Shown: positions 8,379 to 16,824, numbered from the stretch's first letter. The stretch: 32,236 nucleotides of DNA from Oscillatoriales cyanobacterium PMM_0008 (GCA_949128025.1 CASBRD010000041.1:1-32236), one strand, 5' to 3'. The notes: generated by a model from the sequence alone, not told the origin. Numbers and translations are program-made.

Positions 8379-9686
8379 ATGAACATCGACTTTATCCTCA
8401 AACCTTTCCAACGTTTCGGCGTCCATCTCGGACTCGATCGCATTCAGCAACTCCTAGTCAATTTAAACAACCCCCATCACCAAGTACCCATTATCCACGT
8501 CGCCGGAACAAATGGGAAAGGTTCCGTTTGCGCTTATCTCTCTTCGGTTCTAACTGAGGCGGGTTATCGCGTCGGACGATATATTTCTCCCCATTTAATC
8601 GATTGGAACGAACGCATCTGTCTCAACGAAAAACCGATTTCATCTGAAGAATTACAACAGTTACTTCTGCAAGTCCAATCTGCGATCGATCCAAATGCAG
8701 AATCTCCTACCCAATTTGAGGTTATAACTGCTGCTGCTTGGCTATATTTCACTCAACAAAAAGTCGATATAGCTGTAATAGAAGTGGGATTGGGAGGACG
8801 ACTTGATGCTACTAATGTTTGCGAAGGGCCCCTCGTCTCCATCATCACCTCCATCAGTCGCGAACATTGGCAAAATTTAGGCCCAACTTTAGCCGATATC
8901 GCTAAAGAAAAAGCTGGTATCCTTAAACGGGGATGTCCTGCTGTTATCGGACAGTTACCTCCAGAAGCAAAAACTGTCGTGGAAAACCGCATTCAGGAAT
9001 TAGGTTGTCCCGCTATTTTCCCAGAACCTGCGATCGCATTACGAACCCCGAAGGCACGAAGTAGAGGAAGAGAAGAGGAAAGATGGGCAGAATATCAAGG
9101 AATCGAATATCCTTTACCGTTGTTGGGAGATATCCAACTAGCTAATTCGGCGTTGGCGATCGCATCTCTCCAACTCCTCCAACAACAAGGCTGGCAAATC
9201 TCAGCAGATGCGATCGCATCTGGCATGGCTAAAACTAAATGGCCAGGACGTCTCCAATGGACAAGTTGGAAAGATCGGCCATTATTAATAGATGGCGCTC
9301 ATAATCCAGCAGCTGCGATCGCACTTCGTCAATATGTCGATACCTTAGAAGATGTCAGCGATAAAAAGTCGAACCTTCCATCAACCCCAAATCGGATCTC
9401 CTGGGTAATGGGAATGCTATCCACCAAAGATCATGCCGATATCTTTAAAGCATTACTCCGACCTGACGACCAACTGCACTTAGTTCCCGTTCCCGATCAT
9501 TCTTCTGCTAATCCAGAACAGTTAGCAACTCTCGGTCGTAACATCTGTCCAGAATTATCCGTAGTTCAAACTTATCCAGACCTCGTAACAGGTTTAGATA
9601 CTGCTATAACAACCAACTCAGATTTAGTAGTTTTGTGCGGTTCCCTCTATCTACTCGGTCATTTCTTAGCTATCGCTACTCAATAG
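8379..9686 (+). CDS. folC: Bifunctional folylpolyglutamate synthase/dihydrofolate synthase
   Basis: 435 residues, normal for FolC. It adds glutamate to dihydropteroate (making dihydrofolate) and to folates, using ATP, in the cytoplasm. Visible motifs: the P-loop GTNGKGS (residues 43-49), the omega-loop-like GRYISPHLIDWNERI, the GLGGRLDATN segment, SREHWQNLG with IAKEKAGILK, and the C-terminal-domain LLIDGAHNPAA. A small Arg/Glu-rich insert (about residues 223-240) is not typical. ATG 8379 starts directly with the conserved N-terminus. It appears monocistronic. Confidence 0.95.
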   Translation: MNIDFILKPFQRFGVHLGLDRIQQLLVNLNNPHHQVPIIHVAGTNGKGSVCAYLSSVLTEAGYRVGRYISPHLIDWNERICLNEKPISSEELQQLLLQVQSAIDPNAESPTQFEVITAAAWLYFTQQKVDIAVIEVGLGGRLDATNVCEGPLVSIITSISREHWQNLGPTLADIAKEKAGILKRGCPAVIGQLPPEAKTVVENRIQELGCPAIFPEPAIALRTPKARSRGREEERWAEYQGIEYPLPLLGDIQLANSALAIASLQLLQQQGWQISADAIASGMAKTKWPGRLQWTSWKDRPLLIDGAHNPAAAIALRQYVDTLEDVSDKKSNLPSTPNRISWVMGMLSTKDHADIFKALLRPDDQLHLVPVPDHSSANPEQLATLGRNICPELSVVQTYPDLVTGLDTAITTNSDLVVLCGSLYLLGHFLAIATQ

Positions 9687-9708
9687 CGTAACCTACCCTA
9701 CTATGACT

Positions 9709-9828
9709 AATATCATATCCGGTAGCATCGCGATGCTAAAAAAGCTCTTTTCAGCATCTGCGTTCATCTGTCTTCATCTGCGGTAAAAATTTAACCAACG
9801 ATAACAAAGAAAAATTGACGATATCATA
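9709..9828 (+). repeat. Dispersed ~125-bp repeat, copy 2 of 3
   Basis: It starts with TAATATCATATCC 23 bases after the folC stop and ends GACGATATCAT. The second half is nearly identical to the other copies (2508-2637, 25651-25776). The first half is replaced by unrelated sequence containing a small palindrome (GTAGCATCGCGATGCTA), so this copy is chimeric or diverged. Confidence 0.8.
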
Positions 9829-9832
9829 CAGG

Positions 9833-9970
9833 GGTTCCCGCTGTTATGAGGTACATAAGTAAGGGCGAAGCATTCCGGCAAATAACTTATTGGTTATATG
9901 CAGAGGTTAATTACCGGAATGCTTCGCCCCTACACCCCTACTTAAAATGTACTCCATTACAGCGGGAACC
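9833..9970. repeat. 138-bp MITE-like long inverted repeat
   Basis: Arms begin GGTTCCCGCTGT and end ACAGCGGGAACC, with further matching blocks inside: ATG..GTACAT, AGGGCGAAGCATTCCGG with CCGGAATGCTTCGCCCC, and ATGTAC..CAT. The whole element can fold into one long hairpin around an AT-rich loop. It has no gene and resembles a non-autonomous element. Confidence 0.75.
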
Positions 9971-10016
9971 GCTGTATTTAGCAATTTTTGGTTTTGGGAT
10001 TTGGGATCGATCTTCC

Positions 10017-10070
10017 AGTCCACTTAAGTGGACTTTAGCTATTAGCCGTGGACTTGAGTCCACGGCGGGC
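10017..10070. repeat. Palindromic intergenic repeat
   Basis: Two nested palindromes: AGTCCACTTAAGTGGACT (10017-10034) and CCGTGGACTTGAGTCCACGG (10046-10065), the second flanked by TTAGC/GCTAA-type arms. Similar GTGGACTTGAGTCCAC elements are widespread in cyanobacterial intergenic DNA. It lies just past the DUF3769 stop and could act as its 3' end; there is no T run. Together with the two repeats before it, it fills most of the 9687-10093 gap. Confidence 0.6.
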
Positions 10071-10093
10071 TAAAACTACAGACATCAATGCTG

Positions 10094-12688
10094 CTAATAA
10101 TCTTGGATAATCCCAAAATCAACAAAACGCAGCCCATTACCACCGAAAGGTTCCCCGCCATTATTCCAATTGAAATCGCTGACGCGAAACAGTATGGCAC
10201 CCAGTTGCAACTCTGGGTTGTAGCGCAAAGTAATCCCGTAGGCGCGGCGACTGTATTCCAAAAAATAGTCAGTGCTGATACTTTTATTGGTATCCAAATT
10301 AATCGCTGTTTGAAAACCGATCCTAAACGGGCCATAAAGTTGCTGAGTGATGCCAAATGAAAAGACTCGCTCATCAACAACGCGATCGAAAAAGAAAGGC
10401 GACTCACCATTTCTAAACACTCGCGTGAAGCGGATATTAAAGCCAGTGTAGTCCAGAAAAGGCCGAGAAAAATGACCGAATTGCCCAACAAGAGAAAGAG
10501 TGCCAGTGAAGGTGTTTTGGGTTTCACCGTTGGTGTATAAACTGGTAGTGCCGCTGACGCTGGGAATTAAGGAAATAAAAGGAACGACTGGAACTGGCGT
10601 GTATCGCAAACCTTCTGAAGGTGTAGCCGGTAAAGGTTTACCTCGCCAGAGAGAGATACCGCGACTGACAGAAACGCTAGTTTGGAAACGACCTAAGTCA
10701 GTGCGGTTGTTTGTCCGCACGGGTGCAAGCAATGCCACGCGATCGGTATCGGCATTGATATACTGACCGCCAACTTGATAAGTAAGGATGGCACCCGTTT
10801 TCCCCAAAGCAAACACAGGGGAAGTCAGCACAGCGCCTAGAGATTGTTGCACGGTTTGATATCCCAGAGAACCGTTGAAAAGTTGATCGCGGTAACTATA
10901 TTCCAGGGTTAGTCTGTGGGGTCTTCTGGGGTCGCCGATCACCTGAATCAACCGCGTACTCGCCCGGATTTTCTCCTCAATGAGTTCCGGCGCAAAGTTG
11001 TTGACAACCGCAGCTGCCCCAATTATAGTGCGCGGGCCAACGGTGGCGCTGAATCTTGCTCTGATACCGAAGAGTTCGGGGGGATTGCCAAAACCTTCAG
11101 ATATTGCCCGCTGAAGGAAAAACTGGGGCGTGAGTGAAAATCGAATTCGATCGCTTCTGTAGACCTCAAAATTCCGATAGATATAAACACCACCCCGCTC
11201 TCGCTGATCATAGCCAAATTGGACGATCGGCGGTTCGCGTTCGGTGCGATCGAACACATAGCGCGATCGCGGAATTGGCAGTGCAAAACCTTGATCGAAA
11301 ACCAAACGAGGGCGAGTCAGGGCTACCTCATCCCGCAACGGTGACACCCGCGTCACGATCGCTTGGTCAGCCCGGATTTCCAGTTCCGGCGGCGAAAACG
11401 GGTCATTGGTAAACCGAACATTTCTGGCTCTTAAGCCTCTAGGATAAAAGTCAATATTCTCAGCTTCAAAGCGTACCCGCTGGATTAATCCACCCCTTTG
11501 CGCCGCCGGTAAACCGCTACCCGGTCTGGTACCGCCGAACACTAAGTTTATCCCACCCACATTGCTGACTTGTTGCGCTTGACCTGCCAAGAGGCGATCG
11601 CTCAAAGGTCGATCGGCTACCACGGGAGGAACGACCCCCGTGTTTGGTAAGTTAAAAGCTAAATCGGTGCCTGTGGCTGGCAAAAATATCTCGCCACTGC
11701 CGTTTCTAATGTTGCCGCTATCTTGGACAAAGTTATACACGATCCGCTGACCGCGCAGATCCTGCTGACCGCGCCGGAAAGCCGCCCTGCCTTCTGCAAC
11801 TGCCACGCGATTGACCAAATTTCCCTGCACGCGATCGGCAGTCAGCACCCCTCCCTGATAGCGCATCTCCACATTGCCCACACCCGTGAAAATTTGCCGC
11901 ACGGTATCGTAGTCCAGGCGGTCTGCAAACAGTTCTATCACCCCCACCGTCGGGGGAATGTTCGCAGGTGTGCCAGTAGTAGGCGGCTGCGGTCTATTTT
12001 GAGATGTTCTATTTTGAGATGATCGCCTTTGGTTTTGGCGTCTGTTTCGGAGAGTGCCTAGAGTGCGGCCAATATGCTCTGCCGGTAAGATTTCGCGATC
12101 GGGCGTGGGTGACGGTTCCAGTTCTTCAAGAAAGTCGGTGGGTCTATCACTTGGCGTTTGCGTCAGTTTGGTATCCCGCAAAGTAAAGTAGGAAATTCCC
12201 ACATCTTCTGATTTCCCAGATCCCAATATTTCATCAACAGCAGCAAAAGCAGACACCGAGTTTAGTTCGGCTATCTGTTTTCCCTCGTTCCCAGGCTTTG
12301 CCAAAGAACCCCATTCAACTTCGGAAACGATATTGCTAGTAGTAGCCTGGGATGGAACTACTACACTCAAAGGCGAACCCAACATAGCAGCACTTTTTCC
12401 TGCACTGATGCGATCGGGCAAAGATTCTGTTTCTGGCAGCGGGGGCGTCGCCAGTATTGTTGCTGGGATATTTTGATGGGCAGCAGGTGACAAGACTGAG
12501 TTGTCAGTTGTCAGTTCTTTGCTACTTACATCTGACTCCTGACTGCTGAGTGCCAACGGCTTGTCAGTTGTCAGTAGTGGGTTGTCAGTTGTCGGTTCTT
12601 GGGAACTGATTGCTGACTCCTGAGTGCTGATTACTGACAATTGGCTAATAATCGCGGGCGGTTCGGGCGGCGGAACTGCGTAGGGCAT
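10094..12688 (-). CDS. DUF3769 protein, LptD/OstA-like outer membrane protein
   Basis: 864 residues. After a Pro/Ser/Thr-rich N-terminal part (to about residue 245) comes an OstA-like beta segment (IELFADRLDYDTVRQIFTGVGNVEMRYQG.., with repeated LTADRVQGNL-type strands), then about 500 residues of alternating aromatic/polar strands that look like an outer-membrane beta barrel, ending FGIIQDY. In cyanobacteria this family is taken to be the LptD counterpart that places lipopolysaccharide in the outer membrane; that is family knowledge, not shown here. The start MPYAVPPPEPPAII is typical, but no cleavable signal peptide is evident. Residues about 14-65 are encoded by CAGTTGTCAGT-type heptanucleotide repeats and look like an in-frame invasion. 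Confidence 0.85.
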   Translation of the reverse strand: MPYAVPPPEPPAIISQLSVISTQESAISSQEPTTDNPLLTTDKPLALSSQESDVSSKELTTDNSVLSPAAHQNIPATILATPPLPETESLPDRISAGKSAAMLGSPLSVVVPSQATTSNIVSEVEWGSLAKPGNEGKQIAELNSVSAFAAVDEILGSGKSEDVGISYFTLRDTKLTQTPSDRPTDFLEELEPSPTPDREILPAEHIGRTLGTLRNRRQNQRRSSQNRTSQNRPQPPTTGTPANIPPTVGVIELFADRLDYDTVRQIFTGVGNVEMRYQGGVLTADRVQGNLVNRVAVAEGRAAFRRGQQDLRGQRIVYNFVQDSGNIRNGSGEIFLPATGTDLAFNLPNTGVVPPVVADRPLSDRLLAGQAQQVSNVGGINLVFGGTRPGSGLPAAQRGGLIQRVRFEAENIDFYPRGLRARNVRFTNDPFSPPELEIRADQAIVTRVSPLRDEVALTRPRLVFDQGFALPIPRSRYVFDRTEREPPIVQFGYDQRERGGVYIYRNFEVYRSDRIRFSLTPQFFLQRAISEGFGNPPELFGIRARFSATVGPRTIIGAAAVVNNFAPELIEEKIRASTRLIQVIGDPRRPHRLTLEYSYRDQLFNGSLGYQTVQQSLGAVLTSPVFALGKTGAILTYQVGGQYINADTDRVALLAPVRTNNRTDLGRFQTSVSVSRGISLWRGKPLPATPSEGLRYTPVPVVPFISLIPSVSGTTSLYTNGETQNTFTGTLSLVGQFGHFSRPFLDYTGFNIRFTRVFRNGESPFFFDRVVDERVFSFGITQQLYGPFRIGFQTAINLDTNKSISTDYFLEYSRRAYGITLRYNPELQLGAILFRVSDFNWNNGGEPFGGNGLRFVDFGIIQDY
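12494..12648. repeat. CAGTTGT/GACTCCT-type short tandem repeats inside the DUF3769 frame
   Basis: Reiterated heptamers (TTGTCAG, GACTCCT and GAGTGCT-like units) are translated on the minus strand as a Ser/Thr/Gln/Glu/Asp-rich low-complexity stretch. The same kind of repeat is usually intergenic in filamentous cyanobacteria. Confidence 0.8.
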
Positions 12689-12740
12689 TTTCTAAGACAA
12701 TGAAGCGGATTAACAGCCCAGACGCATTTTTTCCGCGTTT

Positions 12741-12780
12741 GAGGCTGTGCGGGCGAGGAATGCCTCGCCCAGACGGCCTT
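12741..12780 (-). terminator. Possible terminator hairpin between psbI and the DUF3769 gene
   Basis: GGGCGAGG (12751-12758) pairs with CCTCGCCC (12763-12770), and imperfect flanking arms extend the stem to roughly 12741-12780. There is no clear T run on the minus strand, so termination is uncertain. It could also be a dispersed GGGCGAGG-type palindrome. Confidence 0.4.
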
Positions 12781-12805
12781 AAGGCATATTTTTTCCAGTC
12801 CCAGT

Positions 12806-12922
12806 CTATTCCATATCGCGCTGTTTGGGGTTCCGGGCGGGGTCGTTAGACAAGAATCCGAAGACGAATAGGCTAACGAAGAACAGGACAACGACATAAA
12901 CAACGACTTTGAGGGTATCCAT
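12806..12922 (-). CDS. psbI: Photosystem II reaction centre protein I (PsbI)
   Basis: The 38-residue product [19 protein letters not shown].. has one membrane helix (about residues 4-24) and the conserved tail [17 protein letters not shown]. Length and the DPARNPKRKD-type ending are diagnostic for PsbI, a small subunit next to D1 needed for PSII assembly and stability. GGAG lies about 9 bases before the ATG (plus-strand complement at 12932-12935). It is probably transcribed alone; a hairpin lies just downstream. Confidence 0.95.
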   Translation of the reverse strand: MDTLKVVVYVVVLFFVSLFVFGFLSNDPARNPKQRDME

Positions 12923-13188
12923 ACGGGTATCTCCGAAGGTGTGAACAGCTTAAGGTATCTTTCATGCAGACAAGACAGCTTTATATGATACCGAATTATT
13001 GCCCCTTTTTTAGCGTGGGTAGCTTGGATCTGAGGATTCCGGTCTTGAGGCAGGGAGGCGCGGATTCCTAATCGCCATTTTTCAGGATAAAATTTGCTCA
13101 GGTTTATACTGTGATGTCCAGCTTTGTGTAAGTTTTATGTAGCACTCAGCGTTATCGCAGCGTCGCCAGAAGAAAAAGGTAAAGAACG
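12923..13188. other. Upstream region of psbI
   Basis: No gene, tRNA or strong repeat is seen here. It should hold the psbI promoter on the minus strand and possibly the promoter for the small open frame at 13189 on the plus strand. Confidence 0.35.
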
Positions 13189-13305
13189 ATGGGTAAGTAC
13201 ATTATTTTTAGAACGGAATCTGCTAGCGCTCAGGGGTGGGAAGAAAGGATGTTGGCACACACAGGCGCTTTAACTACCTTATTGGCTGAGCATTACGATT
13301 CATAG
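13189..13305 (+). CDS. Possible 38-residue small protein, unknown
   Basis: It opens with ATG preceded by AGGTAAAGA and encodes MGKYIIFRTESASAQGWEER and a further 18 residues ending LLAEHYDS. The composition is that of a normal soluble protein, but the frame is short and I recognise no family. It lies about 105 bp before the NADAR start and on the same strand, so they could share a transcript. It may be chance or the remnant of a longer gene. Confidence 0.35.
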   Translation: MGKYIIFRTESASAQGWEERMLAHTGALTTLLAEHYDS

Positions 13306-13409
13306 CTACAAGAAGCACAAGTTTAGTTTCTGAAGGAGTGACAAATAAGCAATACCGTGTAAGCCAGATTTTGCAAGGATTTCAACGATACTTATCACCC
13401 GTCCAAACG

Positions 13410-13850
13410 ATGACTATTTACTTCTACAGCACTCGCGAGAAATACGGCTGTTTCTCCAACTTTTCAGCCCACGGCTTTGAGTTGGATGGCGCTTATTGGC
13501 CGACTAGCGAACACTATTTTCAAGCACAGAAATTTGTTGGAACAGCGCACGCAGACCAAATCCGCCTGGTGAAAACGCCAAAAGATGCGGCGAAAATGGG
13601 ACGCGATCGCTCTCTTCCTCTCCGTCTCGATTGGAATGATGTAAAAGATGATATCATGCGCCAGGGCGTGCTGCGAAAATTCGAGACTCATGCCGACATC
13701 CGCGAAGTGCTACTCTCCACAGGCGATGAGCAAATTATCGAAAATTCGCCGATCGATTACTATTGGGGCTGCGGGGCAGATGGCAGTGGCAAAAATATGC
13801 TGGGACAGGTTTTAATGGAGATCAGGGAGATCCTGCGCGATCGCACTTAA
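13410..13850 (+). CDS. NADAR family protein (YbiA-like N-glycosidase)
   Basis: 146 residues from ATG 13410. It matches the NADAR/YbiA family along its full length: FYSTREKYGCFSNFSAHGF, the WPTSEHYFQAQKF block (residues 30-42), MGRDRSLPLR, and the C-terminal YYWGCGADGSGKNMLGQ. Known members hydrolyse riboflavin-pathway intermediates (YbiA) or remove ADP-ribose from guanine bases, sometimes opposite DarT-type toxins. No DarT-like gene is seen nearby. An in-frame GTG at 13338 would add 24 residues, but the purine tract GAAGGAG runs straight into it, so it is less likely. The stop overlaps the stop of the convergent hydroxylase-like gene by 4 bases. Confidence 0.88.
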   Translation: MTIYFYSTREKYGCFSNFSAHGFELDGAYWPTSEHYFQAQKFVGTAHADQIRLVKTPKDAAKMGRDRSLPLRLDWNDVKDDIMRQGVLRKFETHADIREVLLSTGDEQIIENSPIDYYWGCGADGSGKNMLGQVLMEIREILRDRT

Positions 13851-14368
13851 CCAACTCTAAAACCAGCAAACTTTTTTCTCTTGAGTAACCGCAAAAATTT
13901 CAACCATTTTTGCGCGGGTCGATCGTAAAATGTAAAAATATCTCCATAAGCAACATTTGCATTCTTGTGATGAAGCCAATGCCGCTCAGGAGTTGTGATA
14001 AACAAAAAATTACAGAGGCGTTCAATAATCTCAGATCTATTATCTTCAGTTATAGGAATATGCCTCCACAAAACATGGAGTTCAGCTAAGAAAAGTCCCA
14101 GAATAGTTCCCCCAGGCGATATCTGCCAAAGCCAGGGTACAAAAATTAAATAAGGAAATACACCAAGAAATCCATGAATCAGAACTAGCGGATTCCTGGT
14201 TATTACAGCATAATAAATGAAGCTGCGATGCTTCTGACCGTGATGAACTAAGGTATGAAATTTGCCAAAGATATGCTCAGGAACGTGATAGAAAAATGTG
14301 GAGATAAAATCTCCAATTAACAGCAGAAGTACGGCTGATAAAGCAGCTTTAATAACTTCCAAGACCAA
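13847..14368 (-). CDS. Fatty acid hydroxylase/sterol desaturase superfamily-like membrane protein
   Basis: 173 residues with hydrophobic segments near residues 8-26, 60-82 and 86-100. The di-iron His clusters of the superfamily are recognisable: HTLVHH (38-43) with His47, HVLWRH (98-103), and HWLHHK (130-135). Members are integral membrane di-iron oxygenases acting on lipids or carotenoids; the substrate is unknown here. At 173 residues it is shorter than many relatives, but all His boxes are kept. It converges on the NADAR gene with a 4-base overlap of stop codons, so the two have no room for a terminator between them. Confidence 0.78.
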   Translation of the reverse strand: MVLEVIKAALSAVLLLLIGDFISTFFYHVPEHIFGKFHTLVHHGQKHRSFIYYAVITRNPLVLIHGFLGVFPYLIFVPWLWQISPGGTILGLFLAELHVLWRHIPITEDNRSEIIERLCNFLFITTPERHWLHHKNANVAYGDIFTFYDRPAQKWLKFLRLLKRKKFAGFRVG

Positions 14369-14455
14369 TCCCTCACAACCAATAGATAGGTTAGTATATG
14401 AAAGTTAATATTTGTTTATTTTAAGATTAAATTTTGATAACTCTGGAGATGTAGA

Positions 14456-15235
14456 TTGACTCAGTTGCAACGGTTGGCTCTAGCACCCTCCCAACTCCAA
14501 GATAGGCAAATTCTTCTAACCGCGCCGCAACAGCACTACCTCAGTCGGGTGTTGCGGTTGCAAACGGGCGATCGCTTTATTGCCATGAACGGACAAGGAC
14601 AATGGTGGTTGGCTAAACTACAAGGGGAACAAGCTGAAATCCTAGAGCCGATTTCTGTCCAAACCGAGTTACCAGTAGCCGTCACCCTCATCATAGCCTT
14701 ACCCAAAGGCAATGGATTTGACGATGTTGTGCGTCAGACTACCGAACTGGGCGTAACTTGTATAATACCGACAATAAGCGATCGCACCCTCCTCAAACCC
14801 AGCCCCCAAAAATTAGAACGCTGGCGGCGGATTGTTAGTGAAGCAGCCGAACAATCAGAACGCCAAATTGTGCCCACAATTATCGACCCCGTTCCCTTTA
14901 CCACAGCTTTAGCATTTTGTCAAGAATCAAACCGTCTGCATAACCAAGCAATAGAAGAGAATTTCCCAGTCCCCAGTCCCCAATATATCTGCGTTGCGCG
15001 TGGCGACTATCCCCATTTACTCGATCGTCTAATCCACACTCAGCACTCAGCACTAACGATCGCCATCGGGCCAGAAGGAGGATGGACAGATGCAGAGATA
15101 GAAAAAGCTTGCGCCGCCTCTTTCCAACCAGTTTCTCTCGGTCACCGCATCCTTACAGCCGTACTTGCACCGATTGTCGCCCTGTCCCTGGTGGCAGGAA
15201 CCTCAGAAATGGGAACAATGAATAAGAAGGGGTAA
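14456..15235 (+). CDS. rsmE: 16S rRNA (uracil-1498-N3)-methyltransferase RsmE
   Basis: 259 residues. RsmE uses SAM to methylate U1498 of 16S rRNA. The N-terminal PUA-like part (about 1-75) is followed by the SPOUT domain with ALPKGNGFDDVVRQTTELGV, the knot motif IAIGPEGGWTDAEIE, and the final LGHRILTAVLAPIVALSL. The TTG start at 14456 is preceded by CTGGAG about 10 bases upstream; no ATG gives the conserved start. Between the two halves of the SPOUT domain, two stretches (about residues 170-176 and 194-200) are encoded by heptanucleotide repeats (CCCAGTC and ACTCAGC units), which lengthen this variable loop. Confidence 0.93.
   Translation: MTQLQRLALAPSQLQDRQILLTAPQQHYLSRVLRLQTGDRFIAMNGQGQWWLAKLQGEQAEILEPISVQTELPVAVTLIIALPKGNGFDDVVRQTTELGVTCIIPTISDRTLLKPSPQKLERWRRIVSEAAEQSERQIVPTIIDPVPFTTALAFCQESNRLHNQAIEENFPVPSPQYICVARGDYPHLLDRLIHTQHSALTIAIGPEGGWTDAEIEKACAASFQPVSLGHRILTAVLAPIVALSLVAGTSEMGTMNKKG
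14964..15055. repeat. Two short heptanucleotide repeat tracts inside rsmE
   Basis: CCCAGTCCCCAGTCCCCAA at 14964-14982 and CACTCAGCACTCAGCACTA at about 15037-15055 are copies of the heptamer repeats common in intergenic DNA of filamentous cyanobacteria. Both are in frame and flank the segment YICVARGDYPHLLDRL. Confidence 0.7.
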
Positions 15236-15287
15236 AGTCAAAATTAAGCCAAAAATCCATATTATTGATATCCTTTTTAAATAAGCC

Positions 15288-16373
15288 ATGATCGATCGAG
15301 TCGCCGCAGCTTTTGAGAGCAAAGATTATCGAGAAGCAGCCCGCTTACTCAAACAACTGGTCAAAGAATCGCCCGAAAACCCTTGGGTGCAGTTTTACAT
15401 TGCACGTTTGCACGAAGTAACTGGCAAATCAGAAGCAGCAGAAAAAACTTATCGCCAGCTGCTGCGTAGCACAACCATCGCCAAGATTATGACTGGATCT
15501 CGCCAAGGATTGGAGCGTCTGGAACAAAATGAAAAACAACGACGCAAAGAAGCGATCGTCCAAGCTAAAACCGACCCCAACAATACTCAGCTAGGTGTTT
15601 TAATTTTAGAACCGATCGACAGTGAAGCCAAAACCCAAGTAGCCAAAAATTTTGCCCGCATTATGAACCTCGATCCATACAAAGCGCGGCTACTACTACC
15701 GAGTCGAGGTTGGCGGTTATATCGTACAGGTGCGATCGGAGAACTGCGACTTTACGCTCAAGAATTGCTCAGTGCAAAGATCCCCAACTTTTGTGCAACA
15801 CTAGCTGATATTCAAAAAATCAACGTTTTTCGCGTCAGCCATTTCCAGTCACTCTCTCCCCAACCCACTGTCGTTTGCTACAATGACCAAAATCAGATGG
15901 GTTCCTTTGGCTTTAAATGGAGCGAGGTACGCCAAGTTATCCAAGCAAGGTTACCTATCTTTGAAGAAGTCGTAGATCACGACTTTCTCAAGAGATTGGA
16001 ACGCAAAGTACAAACCCAAGACTACTCCCAATTTTGCGACCTGCACCTACCCGGCAGGCGTTCCATTTTGCGGATTTACGATAGCGCCTACGAGTTCCAG
16101 CAGGGGATTGATTTTTCCGCCCCAGCGGAGATGGCTACTAACAGAAGAAACTGGAACCGCTTAATCGAGTTCCTCAATTCTCAACTGCCTCACGCCAAAA
16201 TTTTCTCTGATTTCACCCAGTTTGCCGAGACAGCGCTCGATCGAACCGAACTTTTAGACCGTCTCCCATCCCACATCGAGCTGTTGAGGAGGGCTGATTC
16301 CCACTGGGACCCAGCCTTCCAATTGTACAGCGGTCTAGTCTTTCTCAGATATTTTCCCTCAAGCCCTACCTAG
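15288..16373 (+). CDS. TPR-containing conserved protein, function unknown
   Basis: 361 residues. The first ~75 residues form about two TPR units (MIDRVAAAFESKDYREAARLL, then NPWVQFYIARLHEVTGKSEAAEKTYRQLL). The remainder is a soluble alpha/beta region with no motif I recognise, containing SRGWRLYRTGAIGELRLYAQELL and FGFKWSEVRQVIQARL. The layout is of a kind conserved in cyanobacteria without a known role. ATG 15288 lacks a clear ribosome site. Its 3' end overlaps the convergent gene by 8 bases. Confidence 0.7.
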   Translation: MIDRVAAAFESKDYREAARLLKQLVKESPENPWVQFYIARLHEVTGKSEAAEKTYRQLLRSTTIAKIMTGSRQGLERLEQNEKQRRKEAIVQAKTDPNNTQLGVLILEPIDSEAKTQVAKNFARIMNLDPYKARLLLPSRGWRLYRTGAIGELRLYAQELLSAKIPNFCATLADIQKINVFRVSHFQSLSPQPTVVCYNDQNQMGSFGFKWSEVRQVIQARLPIFEEVVDHDFLKRLERKVQTQDYSQFCDLHLPGRRSILRIYDSAYEFQQGIDFSAPAEMATNRRNWNRLIEFLNSQLPHAKIFSDFTQFAETALDRTELLDRLPSHIELLRRADSHWDPAFQLYSGLVFLRYFPSSPT

Positions 16374-16824
16374 AAGTTTTCACCTGACGAGCCATATCCA
16401 GGAACGGGTTCATATTGGCACCCGGACGTCTGCGACCGTTTGTGTTTGAGAGAGTAAGCAAATATTTGGGAGCAAATGTGGGTTCCGGCTGGGGTTCAAT
16501 TTTTCCGTTAGCACTTGCTGCGGGTGCATCTGCTTTCGCTGGTTCCACTTTAGCAGGTGTAACAGTTGCTACGGCGGCTGGAGTTTTAGCCGGTTCTGGC
16601 TTTGGCGCTGGCGCTGACTCTGCTTTCACTGCCTTGGCGGAAGCAGGTTTATTCCCATTATCTGTCTGAGTGGCTTGCGATTCATCCAATTGTAGGAAGT
16701 ATCCGTCACCCTTACGAGTTTTAAGAGCGTTTGATTTGTCTTCCTTCTTGGATTTCCCCAAGCTAAAAATGCCGCCAAAAAAGCCTAGAATTCCGCCAAA
16801 AAAGTTTTTGATAAAACCAAACAT
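16366..16824 (-). CDS. Small conserved protein with amphipathic Gly/Phe N-terminus, unknown
   Basis: 152 residues from ATG 16824, which has AGGAG eight bases upstream; a TTG six bases further upstream is less likely. The N-terminus MFGFIKNFFGGILGFFGGIF is a Gly/Phe-rich amphipathic or membrane-binding helix, followed by a basic segment, a conserved-looking GDGYFLQLDESQ, then a low-complexity Pro/Ala/Lys/Glu linker (about 60-115), and an ending LLTLSNTNGRRRPGANMNPF. This suggests a membrane-surface protein with conserved ends and a disordered middle. I do not recognise a function. Confidence 0.7.
   Translation of the reverse strand: MFGFIKNFFGGILGFFGGIFSLGKSKKEDKSNALKTRKGDGYFLQLDESQATQTDNGNKPASAKAVKAESAPAPKPEPAKTPAAVATVTPAKVEPAKADAPAASANGKIEPQPEPTFAPKYLLTLSNTNGRRRPGANMNPFLDMARQVKTSR

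Noticed and set aside
10042-10527. Second frame (161 codons) overlapping the 3' end of the DUF3769 gene
   Set aside because: It is an out-of-frame shadow on the same strand; the long frame has consistent beta-barrel sequence to its stop.
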